A DNA stretch of 64,000 nucleotides. Origin: Pseudomonas sp. BP8. GTDB taxonomy: Bacteria; Pseudomonadota; Gammaproteobacteria; Pseudomonadales; Pseudomonadaceae. Of the stretch, positions 16,938 through 24,245 are shown piece after piece (positions within the stretch are counted from its first letter, which is position 1; each line of letters starts with the position of its first letter). Both the position numbers and the translations under genes were made by a program. The DNA is taken from the NCBI RefSeq assembly GCF_017875955.1, contig NZ_JAGINK010000001.1, positions 3,626,501 to 3,690,500 on the forward strand, given 5' to 3'. The notes beneath the pieces are model-generated. The model was not told where the DNA came from. It made no database searches and was given only the letters and a program-made list of their open reading frames with translations.

Positions 16938-17997
16938 CCATCTGACACTCGCGGTCGCCGGCGGGAGAAAAACCCAGGGCCTCGTAGATCACTGCAAAGG
17001 ACTGCCCAGTGATCGCCGCGTCCTTGTCGCCACGTTTACCCAGACAAATCAGCAAGAGCTTTCCCAACGTCTACGAGCACAGGCTGGTGATCTCCACAAC
17101 ATCGAGGTGCTGGGTTGGTACACGTTTTTGCTTCGCCACTTTGCGAAGCCGTTCCTGCCGGTGAAATTCCCCGGTGAACGGGTAGGGGGCTTCAATTTCG
17201 AAGGGCGCCCTTACAGGTTCGCCAAGGGCAAGCAAAGGTTCATGGATGAAAGCAACCAGGTCTACGGCTGCGAGCTCGGCCGCCTGGCGCGCGAGCTAAT
17301 GGCAGAAACACCTGCGTTGCTTCGTCGCCTAGAGCATCTCTACGACGAAATTCTGATCGACGAGGTTCAGGATCTGAGTGGGTACGACTGGGAGATCATC
17401 CATGATCTGCTGCAGTCCCGAATCGACGTTCGCATGGTCGGTGATGTTCGCCAGGCCGTGCTGTCGACCAACCCGAGGGGACAGAAGAATAAGCAGTATG
17501 GCTATGCCGGCGCTCTCGAATGGTTTCAGGAGCGAGAGCACGGTGGACTGTTGAGTATCAACTACGCGACGGTCACCTATCGGTGTCGGACGGAGATCGC
17601 AACGTTCTCTGACACCATTTTTGATGAGTCTTGGGGTTTTCCTGGCACAACCTCGGAGAACCACGAGGTCTCTGACCATGACGGTGTGTTCCTAGTGCAC
17701 TCGAAGCACGTTGACCAATACGTAGAGCGGTACCGGCCGCAATGCCTTCGTGCCACAGTGGCATCGGGGAGGGAGTTCACCCTCGACTTCATGAATTTCA
17801 AGGTCTCTAAAGGCGCTACGTTCGAGCGTGTGCTAGTCGTGCCTACAGGGCCCATCGCAGCTTTCATCCAGAAGGAAGCGTGCCTTGAAGCTATGTCTGC
17901 GGCCGCGTTCTACGTAGCAGCAACGCGTGCAAAACAGAGCCTGGCAATCGTAATAGATAAGCCGGGCAAGTCGACGCTGCCAGTCTGGGAGCCTTGA
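16930..17997 (+). CDS. Gabija GajB-like compact UvrD/PcrA-type helicase
   Basis: A 355-aa SF1 helicase-like protein overlapping the GajA-like gene by 8 nt. Motif II is intact (I-L-I-D-E-V-Q-D, DEVQD at 144-148) and motif VI is intact (Y-V-A-A-T-R-A-K-Q-S-L from 328). The P-loop is unusual: V-A-G-G-R-K-T (9-15) has Arg where the usual Gly precedes the Lys. It is much shorter than classical UvrD or typical GajB, leaving little room for 1B/2B domains. It probably acts with the OLD nuclease in phage defence. Confidence 0.82.
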   Translation: MPNHLTLAVAGGRKTQGLVDHCKGLPSDRRVLVATFTQTNQQELSQRLRAQAGDLHNIEVLGWYTFLLRHFAKPFLPVKFPGERVGGFNFEGRPYRFAKGKQRFMDESNQVYGCELGRLARELMAETPALLRRLEHLYDEILIDEVQDLSGYDWEIIHDLLQSRIDVRMVGDVRQAVLSTNPRGQKNKQYGYAGALEWFQEREHGGLLSINYATVTYRCRTEIATFSDTIFDESWGFPGTTSENHEVSDHDGVFLVHSKHVDQYVERYRPQCLRATVASGREFTLDFMNFKVSKGATFERVLVVPTGPIAAFIQKEACLEAMSAAAFYVAATRAKQSLAIVIDKPGKSTLPVWEP

Positions 17998-18058
17998 CTA
18001 CTTCAAGAGACAAATGCAAAGGGTGGCGGCCATATCGGCGCCACCATTCATAAACGGG

Positions 18059-18664
18059 CTACATTGAAGCGCGCTGATCTTCAGTATGTGGTGTTCCACC
18101 GAAGGCTCGAAGATCGTAAACCTTACGTAGCGCAGCCTCATCACCAGAATGCACCCGGGCTTGAGCGAAAGGCATCGCCAAGAAACGCTTACGCTCCTTG
18201 TCTCCGACCTCCGCCCAATACCGCACACACCCATCCGCATCGGGTACACCAAATGTCCCAAGTAGGTAACCTTCCAGAGCTGTGAGCCGCTGCTGGCCAT
18301 CGAGCAAACCCTCGCTGTTCAGCTCGTAAGCACCGCCTTCGGCGAACTCATACCATCCGTTCACCAAGTACGACCCAAGGTCTGAACCCATCCAGATCGA
18401 TGTGATAAACCGTACCTGCTGCTCCTCTGTCCAAACTGCAGACCGCTGCCAGGGGGCGAGGGGATGACCCATGGCAAACCGGGTTGCCCATGGGTACTTG
18501 GCGCGAGCCCGGGCGGGATCTGCTGAGTATGCTTCGAGGTTTACTGCAAGCATGTCGACCTGGAACATATACAGGGTCGCGTCGAGCTGCTTTTGAGGCA
18601 TTCGAACACTGCCGGATTCATCAGCGCCGCTGAGCCGTTGGAATACTGCGTTTGATGTGAGCAT
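18059..18664 (-). CDS. Stand-alone DUF262-domain protein
   Basis: 201 aa from the ATG at 18664; the frame stays open to 18883 but the extension is AT-rich, low in protein character and contains operator-like palindromes. DUF262 hallmarks: P-W-Q-R (71-74, the usual Q-R-x-Y/x-W site as Q-R-S-A-V-W) and L-L-D-G-Q-Q-R-L-T-A-L (120-130). DUF262 is a ParB/Srx-like nucleotidase fold found in GmrSD-type restriction enzymes, usually with DUF1524 (HNH), which is absent here. It is convergent with the GajB-like gene. Confidence 0.75.
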   Translation of the reverse strand: MLTSNAVFQRLSGADESGSVRMPQKQLDATLYMFQVDMLAVNLEAYSADPARARAKYPWATRFAMGHPLAPWQRSAVWTEEQQVRFITSIWMGSDLGSYLVNGWYEFAEGGAYELNSEGLLDGQQRLTALEGYLLGTFGVPDADGCVRYWAEVGDKERKRFLAMPFAQARVHSGDEAALRKVYDLRAFGGTPHTEDQRASM

Positions 18665-18814
18665 TGACTGTCTTTTACTGAAAGGGGATATCCAGACCAC
18701 CTGGGCATTTCTACTGAAATTATTTTGGGGTCTTCGACGATGTCGCAAAGATAACATATCAGATGCGTTGAGCAATGCGAAGAAAGAGCAGGGCCCGTTT
18801 TGAAACCGAACATT

Positions 18815-18853
18815 TACCAATTGCTTAATTTCTATCAAATAGCAAATTGCTAA
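18815..18853. promoter_or_regulatory. Pair of operator-like palindromes upstream of the DUF262 gene
   Basis: TAGCAAATTGCTA (18841-18853) is a perfect odd-centred palindrome, and a weaker relative TTACCAATTGCTTAA spans 18815-18829. The same two-site layout recurs at 20608-20647. The remaining 18665-18995 gap is AT-rich and holds no other feature I can see. The binding protein is unknown. Confidence 0.55.
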
Positions 18854-18995
18854 ATGTTGGTCAGCAACCAAGCCTTCCTCCACCTAAGTGCCCCTTCACC
18901 TGAGTTCCGCTCGTCTGGAAAATCATGTGCGTGCGTAACTCAAAGCTACGCTGATACCGCAATCGCAGATGTTGCCGCCATGAGAGGAGGGCGCT

Positions 18996-19298
18996 ATGAA
19001 ATACAGGGGAGTCGAATATAAGGTTGGGCATTCCAAGCCACGCGCAGTCGTAATATCTGACAGGGTGATCGGGTTGATTGTCGGAGTGGGTATATACCAC
19101 AACAAATCACTGATGATGCTAGAGTATAAGGACAAGCCTGGTCAAAAGGCTAAATCCTTCGATTCGGAAGATCATAGGTTCGAATGTGACCGCCATAAAC
19201 TCGATGTTTTGATTCGAGATGATTACGCCACTCCTGGCGATGATACTCAGAAAAGTCGCGACCCCGGCCTTGGTGATTCAGAAGATGCCCGAGAATGA
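18996..19298 (+). CDS. Hypothetical protein
   Basis: A 100-aa basic protein with a central hydrophobic V-I-S-D-R-V-I-G-L-I-V-G-V-G-I-Y, probably a small beta-rich domain rather than a membrane helix. GAGGAGGGCGCT precedes the ATG closely, a strong start. No family recognised. It sits between the DUF262 gene (divergent) and structured repeat copy 2. Confidence 0.6.
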   Translation: MKYRGVEYKVGHSKPRAVVISDRVIGLIVGVGIYHNKSLMMLEYKDKPGQKAKSFDSEDHRFECDRHKLDVLIRDDYATPGDDTQKSRDPGLGDSEDARE

Positions 19299-19319
19299 TT
19301 GAGAAAGCTGCGCGCTCAT

Positions 19320-19434
19320 GCAAGCGGAGCGCGCAGACCAATGGCCGTAGGCGTGCGGATGGCAGCCCGAAGGGCCAAGACGCCCGCGCGACGGGTGGCT
19401 TGGTTCACAACAGCCCACCCCGAAAGGGGCACGC
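19320..19434 (+). repeat. Structured intergenic repeat, copy 2 of 3
   Basis: Opens with GCAAGCGGAGCGCGCAG and carries GGCGTGCGGATGGCAGCCC. Hairpins: GCCC-GAA-GGGC, CCCG/CGGG (19383-19395) and CCCC-GAAA-GGGG (19418-19429, a GNRA tetraloop). It lies directly upstream of the 190-aa gene, with copy 3 just downstream of the same gene. Confidence 0.78.
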
Positions 19435-19527
19435 TAAAAAAATTTCAAAATATTCTCTGTTCCACCTCAAGTTCTGATAAATCGAACCGTTTATAACTAT
19501 ATAGACAAAGTCTTTACTGAGAGTTTA

Positions 19528-20100
19528 ATGAACTTGAGAAACACCACCGCACCAAAAGATCAAGTATTCAAACGTGAAATGCTCTGCTGGCGCGACAGAG
19601 AGCTTGGTGAGCACTACGCCTGCACCATCAAAACTGCAGGTGAGGGCGCAGTTCGGATCGAATTCGACTCTTACGGCCTGAATTTCAGCGCCGAAGTCGC
19701 ATACGAGCTGGCTTTCTCTCTGTCCGAGGCCATCGCTTTCGATGATCAGACTGAACCAGAAACCACCACGGCAGCCGTTCGAGAAGACGATACCGTTCTG
19801 CAGCGAAAATTCCGACTGATTTCGGACTGGCATCTGAGCGCCACGGGTGAAGTGCCCTATACCGATGCAAGCCCCGAGCTTACGGGCGTCCAAAGCGGGA
19901 ATATCTTGGTAACGATCCGCACCCTCAAACCTGGTGGCTTCGAGATGGAGCTCGAATGGATGGGGTACTCGTTCTCGAAAGACGATGCAGCCTGGCTGAA
20001 AGAGAAGCTACTCGAAGCCAGTGGACAGCAGTTGGAGGTCTACCCGCGAGAATGCCTTTTTGAAGTTGTCGGACGTCAAGGACATAAAATCCGGGGCTGA
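19528..20100 (+). CDS. Hypothetical protein with two similar half-units, flanked by structured repeats
   Basis: A 190-aa acidic protein. Half A (about 12-70) contains A-V-R-I-E-F-D-S-Y-G-L-N-F-S-A-E-V-A-Y-E and half B (about 90-170) contains F-E-M-E-L-E-W-M-G-Y-S-F-S-K-D-D-A-A-W-L, so both have a strand-turn-helix pattern ending in an amphipathic helix. The same pattern (I-D/E-hydrophobic…L-S/T-A-x-x) occurs in each unit of the 394-aa protein at 13106; distant homology is an inference. Direct repeats of the ~115-bp structured element lie on both sides, giving a cassette-like appearance. Confidence 0.65.
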   Translation: MNLRNTTAPKDQVFKREMLCWRDRELGEHYACTIKTAGEGAVRIEFDSYGLNFSAEVAYELAFSLSEAIAFDDQTEPETTTAAVREDDTVLQRKFRLISDWHLSATGEVPYTDASPELTGVQSGNILVTIRTLKPGGFEMELEWMGYSFSKDDAAWLKEKLLEASGQQLEVYPRECLFEVVGRQGHKIRG

Positions 20101-20161
20101 AGTCTCTCCTCAGGCCGGCGCTCGAATCAACGGTCAGATGGCGGGCTAGGGTGGCTCGATG

Positions 20162-20277
20162 GCAAGCGGAGCGCGCAGGCCTCCGGCCGGAGGCGTGAGG
20201 ATGGAAGCCCAGCGGGCAGGGACGCCGGTGCCAGCCGGTGGCGCTGTTTACGACAGCCGTCCCCAGCGGGGCACGCC
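20162..20277 (+). repeat. Structured intergenic repeat, copy 3 of 3
   Basis: Hairpins: 20179-20194 (GCCTCCGG/CCGGAGGC), 20207-20217 (GCCC-AGC-GGGC), 20225-20238 (CCGG/CCGG) and 20261-20271 (CCCC-AGC-GGGG). Conserved blocks GCAAGCGGAGCGCGCAG, GGCGTGAGGATGGAAGCCC and TTTACGACAGCCGTCC match copy 1. The stems differ in sequence among copies but pairing is kept. Confidence 0.8.
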
Positions 20278-20290
20278 AAGACCTACACAA

Positions 20291-20536
20291 TCAGCTTTTA
20301 GTTGGAGCCCCGGGGGCCTTTCTATGCACTGGATCAACCAGATGCTTCAAGGCTTCGCGACTCTCTAGTATCTGGTCGCGAATCTCCTCTGGATCGATCG
20401 ACATCATGCCGCGGTCAGTCACCCTGAGCGTCTTGAGGCTGTTCACCGCCTCGATGAACTGACGCTCACGCGCTATCTCGGCTTCTGACCTTCGATCTGG
20501 AAAGCAGAAATCCCAAAGGCGGAATAGCAATTTCAT
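20291..20536 (-). CDS. Small hypothetical protein
   Basis: An 81-aa charged, mostly helical protein (R-R-S-E-A-E-I-A-R-E-R-Q-F-I-E-A-V-N-S-L). No domain recognised. Its upstream region holds the same two-palindrome arrangement as the DUF262 gene, so the two may be co-regulated. It ends 13 bp from structured repeat copy 3. Confidence 0.55.
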   Translation of the reverse strand: MKLLFRLWDFCFPDRRSEAEIARERQFIEAVNSLKTLRVTDRGMMSIDPEEIRDQILESREALKHLVDPVHRKAPGAPTKS

Positions 20537-20607
20537 TGCGCACCCATGAAACCTGAATCGGTGAGGGAGCCGAATTATAAATGATGGTGTTGATACTCAC
20601 CAACTAA

Positions 20608-20647
20608 TTAGCAAATGGTGAAACATCGGCGTTAGCAAATTGCTAAC
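20608..20647. promoter_or_regulatory. Pair of operator-like palindromes shared with the DUF262 promoter
   Basis: GTTAGCAAATTGCTAAC (20631-20647) is a perfect 17-bp palindrome around a central A. TTAGCAAATGGTGAA (20608-20622) is a weaker second site. They lie 72-111 bp upstream of the 81-aa gene and about 200 bp before the divergent DDE-integrase-like gene. The rest of 20537-20843 shows no other structure. Confidence 0.6.
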
Positions 20648-20843
20648 TTCTCATCCGTACCTAGCCACACATCGAGTTGGATGCTCCACTTACCGCAACT
20701 GAGCTACAGTCAAGTGAGGTTGCCTCACCTCAGCTCTGGTCGACTCAAAGAGGTTCTTCACCCATCACTTCCCATCTTGTGACTCAGCTGTCTTGCGACA
20801 GATAAAGCGACCAGCAGCAAAGACAGCGCCAGAGGATCATGAG

Positions 20844-21935
20844 ATGGCCAACATACTCACCCATGCTGCTCGACACGCTAAAGCTGAACTGCTCGCTGTA
20901 GGCATTGAAGTAGGGCACGCGAAACTCCAAGAAGTCATGGCTGCGCTCCTTGGCTACCACACCTACAGGGCACTCAAACTCGAAGAGGATGATCAAGAGC
21001 TTGAGCAGCATCTGTCCGATGCAGAGTTCATCGTTCTTGACCAAGAGCTTGGCCAATGCCGTGCTGCTGAGCTGTTCGAGCTCCCAGGCGAGGTGTTGCC
21101 CAAGTGCATAGCGGCGCTAGAGGAATGCCTGCCAGCTCAGATTCTCCCAAGCGTGGACGCGTACCTGGAGCGTCATGGAGTGAACGCGGTAATCGCAGCT
21201 TTGACAAGCAATCCGCCACAGAGATTGTACCTTGGGCCAGATTGGAGCTCGAGGTACAAGCTGAGCCCTGACCAACGTTTTTCATTTCATGAGCCAATTT
21301 GGGAAGCGCGTCGTTCATGGCAGGTTCATGCCGAAGTCGCATTGCAGAGCAATGCATCTGATGCTGAGCTTCAGAAAATCAATGTGCTGCTCACTCATGC
21401 GAAAGCTGGCCGCTCTGGATTGGTCTTGAAGGGAGTCAATCCGGTCGAGGACATCACTGCAGTTCTTGACAGTACGCAAGTGGATCAGCTGGTTCGAAGG
21501 GATGACGGTTCAATTGGGCGTCCTTGGGTAGCTGTTGTTGTCCGTACCACCTCTGGTGCCGTCCTTGGAAGCGCTGTTTCATTCGCTGATAATCCAGAAG
21601 ATGCAGAGGTCGACGCTTTGACCGACGCGCTCGATTCGGCTGTGCATGGTGATAATGATGGAGCAAATCAAACCAACGGTTACCACATCTTCCAGCTTGA
21701 TGTGGATCACGCCTTTACGTCTGCACGGCTTAAGCAAATGGCCCTAGAGGCGGGGATTGAGATCATTCACCGCTCCAATCGCCCTAAGCAAATGGGCGGA
21801 ACAACAGAAGCTATTCTTCACAAGATCTCGAAGTCAATGATCATGAAGCAGCCAAGCCTACACGCCCTGAAACCTATTCCGGATGAGGAAATAATGTCGA
21901 CTGAAGAGTTCAAGCAGCTCTTCAAAAAGAGCTGA
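20844..21935 (+). CDS. DDE-integrase-core protein (Mu/TnsB-like) with unusual N-terminal domain
   Basis: 363 aa from ATG 20844 (GAGGATCATGAG just before it); an in-frame TTG at 20793 is less likely. The N-terminus (A-R-H-A-K-A-E-L-L-A-V-G-I-E-V-G-H-A-K-L) resembles the helical region of proteins annotated glyoxalase-superfamily in pseudomonad islands. The C-terminal half follows the Mu/TnsB/IstA integrase pattern: V-L-D-S-T-Q-V-D (D209), I-G-R-P-W-V-A-V-V-V, L-D-V-D-H-A-F-T-S (D286), G-I-E-I-I-H-R, M-G-G-T-T-E-A (E322), ending S-T-E-E-F-K-Q-L-F. The DDE triad is kept, but the usual N-terminal DNA-binding and C-terminal domains are missing, so it may be domesticated. Confidence 0.65.
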   Translation: MANILTHAARHAKAELLAVGIEVGHAKLQEVMAALLGYHTYRALKLEEDDQELEQHLSDAEFIVLDQELGQCRAAELFELPGEVLPKCIAALEECLPAQILPSVDAYLERHGVNAVIAALTSNPPQRLYLGPDWSSRYKLSPDQRFSFHEPIWEARRSWQVHAEVALQSNASDAELQKINVLLTHAKAGRSGLVLKGVNPVEDITAVLDSTQVDQLVRRDDGSIGRPWVAVVVRTTSGAVLGSAVSFADNPEDAEVDALTDALDSAVHGDNDGANQTNGYHIFQLDVDHAFTSARLKQMALEAGIEIIHRSNRPKQMGGTTEAILHKISKSMIMKQPSLHALKPIPDEEIMSTEEFKQLFKKS

Positions 21936-21951
21936 AGGCTCACGACCTTAG

Positions 21952-21981
21952 CAAAGAGGAGGGCGCACGCCTTCCTCTTTG
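21952..21981 (+). terminator. Hairpin terminator after the DDE-core gene
   Basis: CAAAGAGGA and TCCTCTTTG form a 9-bp stem, extended inward by GGCG/CGCC, 16 bp after the stop at 21935. The T-tract is within the 3' arm rather than after it, so efficiency is uncertain. It also lies between convergent genes. Confidence 0.6.
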
Positions 21982-22023
21982 TGCCTGTTGAATATGAAAA
22001 GCGCAGAGCTCGTCTGGCGCTAT

Positions 22024-23118
22024 TCAGAATAACCACCCTCTGGGGTCACCTATTGGAGTTGTTACTGACGACTTACGCAAAGTCGAAAAAGAAAGACTCT
22101 GGTATTTTTCGACTGCTTTTCTAACCCTTGGGTCGACAGTTTCCATAGCAAGCTCTACCAAATTTACGCGGCATTTTCTTGCAAATTTCCCTTCTGGAGA
22201 GGTGGCGAAAAGCCTGGCAGGAGGTAAGGGTTTTTCGGGATCCAGCTCCAAATGCATGAGATACTGCTCAAAAATTAGCTTAAATTGACCTCCTAAAGCT
22301 CGAGATGAGCCGCCAGGCAGTGTCTCGATCCATTCGCCTGCGGAATTTCTATAAAATTGGTTCAGTAGCCCAGGGCTTCTAGTGCTTCCCATTAAGCGCC
22401 TTCTTGAATTTCGTGAATACCTAGCAAGTGCGAAATACACCATAGTGATGAGCTTGTATTTTTCACCATATGGGAGATGCGCGAGGCTATTCATATACCA
22501 ATCCATTTCAAACTCAGTCATTTTTTTGAAATTCGGCTTATGCTTAGCAAACAAGCCTGCAAGCGCAGGCTCAAATTCAAGAACTGAAACGTCTTGATAG
22601 TAGAATTTATAAAACCGGTTGATCACGATCTGAGCGAAGCCCAGTTGGCGTGAAACATCACGAGACGCTGATAAGAATGGGCGCCAGTATTGGTTTACTG
22701 GCCAAGCTCCGTAATTCAGCAGTGGATTTGGCACGAACTTTAAACTGGAACTCGGCAAACACCAGCTAGCAGGTGGATTGCAAAAAAATGCCACATAACG
22801 CTCGATCTCGAGGGGCTTCAGATCCAGCAGCGATAGCCCTTGAGAGAAGCACCAGTTCAACAAGCGCTCAAGGTGAATGGTTTCGAAGTAATACGCCTCA
22901 GTAGCTTGCTCTGGTCTCCAGCTATGTGCAAGCCAGGCAAGGTAACGCTGACAGTACCAGACGCTGATGAATGGGAGACTTGATGACACCACACCCTCGA
23001 GCTTGGCCGTCACATCGGTATTTTCAGGAAATTGACTGAGCCCAATTGGACGCCATTGGTCGTAGGGGCAGAAGATGGGAAAAGGGACAAACGGCGACAC
23101 CATGCGGGGCACCAGCAT
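22024..23118 (-). CDS. Divergent tyrosine-recombinase-like protein lacking catalytic residues
   Basis: A 364-aa protein. The N-terminal half looks like a core-binding/SAM-like integrase domain (Y-L-A-W-L-A-H-S-W at 59-67, then L-L-N-W-C-F-S-Q-G and D-L-K-P-L-E-I-E-R-Y-V). Residues 222-310 follow the integrase catalytic-domain layout (Y-F-A-L-A-R-Y-S, F-Y-R-N-S-A-G-E-W). Where recombinases have H-x-L-R-H it reads S-T-L-R-K-S (345-350), and no Tyr nucleophile follows before the stop. It is probably a degenerate or repurposed integrase. An alternative start is Met6. Confidence 0.55.
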   Translation of the reverse strand: MLVPRMVSPFVPFPIFCPYDQWRPIGLSQFPENTDVTAKLEGVVSSSLPFISVWYCQRYLAWLAHSWRPEQATEAYYFETIHLERLLNWCFSQGLSLLDLKPLEIERYVAFFCNPPASWCLPSSSLKFVPNPLLNYGAWPVNQYWRPFLSASRDVSRQLGFAQIVINRFYKFYYQDVSVLEFEPALAGLFAKHKPNFKKMTEFEMDWYMNSLAHLPYGEKYKLITMVYFALARYSRNSRRRLMGSTRSPGLLNQFYRNSAGEWIETLPGGSSRALGGQFKLIFEQYLMHLELDPEKPLPPARLFATSPEGKFARKCRVNLVELAMETVDPRVRKAVEKYQSLSFSTLRKSSVTTPIGDPRGWLF

Positions 23119-23545
23119 CGTAAAATTGTGCAGTTACTAGAGATTGTAGCCGGTAAGACGCGTCTCCTTAGCCCACACAGGTTTGCGATTTGTGGATCTA
23201 GACCAGACGAGAGAGGTGCACCGCAGGCCTATGAATCTGAAGGGAACACAGGTTTTTGGAAGAAAGCTCACAGGATCGTGAAAATGAACACTGGCTGTGC
23301 AATGCTGCCATTAACTATTTAACATAATATACATTATGCGTAACGACGTATTGCGCCGTGGCCCCGGTTGCCCACCAGAATCGAAGCCACGTCACACCCA
23401 TTTCAATCGCTCTTGGCCAAAAGCCGCAGCAACCGTATCCCTCAAACACCACCTGTTCGTCATACCGCGAATTCGGCTTCTACCATTTCACCATGAGCAA
23501 ATCCTCAGCTGGGCTTGCTCGCAATCGTCTGTCCACAGATCCCCA

Positions 23546-23811
23546 GAGTCAACATTGCCTGGTACCAGCGCATTCCAACTGCTGCACGCACCTGATCGCT
23601 GTGCAGTTCGTTTCAGTTCACCGTCCGCATCCAGATGCCGGCGTGTTGCATCACAATTAATATTCATCTTGGCCCTTGGCTGCTGCTGCTCTTCGCCGCG
23701 AGGCAACCGACCGCCACCGAGCGCAAACTGACCGAACCGGCCTCAGTCACGCAACGCGGCATTGAAACCAGGGATACCCGAGTCAACCTTGGCTGGTACC
23801 AGCGCATACCG
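23546..23811. repeat. Degenerate ~32-bp direct repeat pair
   Basis: 23546-23577 and 23780-23811 share the pattern GAGTCAAC-x-TTG-x-CTGGTACCAGCGCAT-x-CC with three or four mismatches, 234 bp apart. It contains the short palindrome GGTACC. It may be a remnant of a duplicated element. Confidence 0.5.
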
Positions 23812-24176
23812 GACAACATCCTGGTGCACGCTGTAGTGTCTGCAAATCCGTTGTTCTGGGTACTTTGCCTGGGTTTGGCCCGGAGCGTTCGCCGAGCCCG
23901 GTTGCGGATGTTTCACGGCCAGGCCTCGCCAAGCTTAACCCTGGTTTGCGCTTGACTGAGTTGACCAGGTTGAGCACGCATTCACATGAATCGGCCTGAT
24001 CTAACATATGTGCCATGTGCGAGGAATCTCGGTTTGGCGAGGTATTATCTCGTCCCAGATCACACCTGAGGTATGGGTCCATCGCACCATGAGAGAGGCG
24101 TTTCCAGCAACGAAGTTGCCACGCCGGCCCCTTTTTCGTAGAGTGTCGCCCTCCTCCTTGTTATAAGAAAGAGTAA

Positions 24177-24208
24177 TAACTCAACTAAATGGTTATTTAG
24201 TTGAGTTA
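24177..24208. repeat. Perfect 14-bp-stem AT-rich palindrome
   Basis: TAACTCAACTAAAT and ATTTAGTTGAGTTA pair perfectly around a GGTT loop. It sits 38 bp beyond the 3' end of the leftward signal-peptide gene, at the island edge. Candidate roles: bidirectional terminator, operator, or recombination site. Confidence 0.7.
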
Positions 24209-24245
24209 AGTATCCACTCGGCTCGAATGTTAGAGCGCCCGCTTA

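Larger units (their letters stand above)
23119..24245. other. Long region without a convincing gene
   Basis: Open frames here are short and overlap one another with no family resemblance or good start sites. Features visible are a small dyad CATAAT-ATAC-ATTATG near 23322, a degenerate ~30-bp direct repeat (23546 and 23780) and a perfect AT-rich palindrome at 24177-24208. It looks like eroded sequence at the right edge of the accessory island. Confidence 0.5.

Noticed and set aside
18665..18883. N-terminal extension of the DUF262 protein
   Set aside because: The extra 73 codons cover AT-rich operator sequence and lack protein-like character; ATG 18664 gives a domain-consistent start.
23336..23955. 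Two overlapping plus-strand frames of 106-131 codons
   Set aside because: Low-complexity, no SD, no domain pattern, and they overlap each other through a degenerate repeat.
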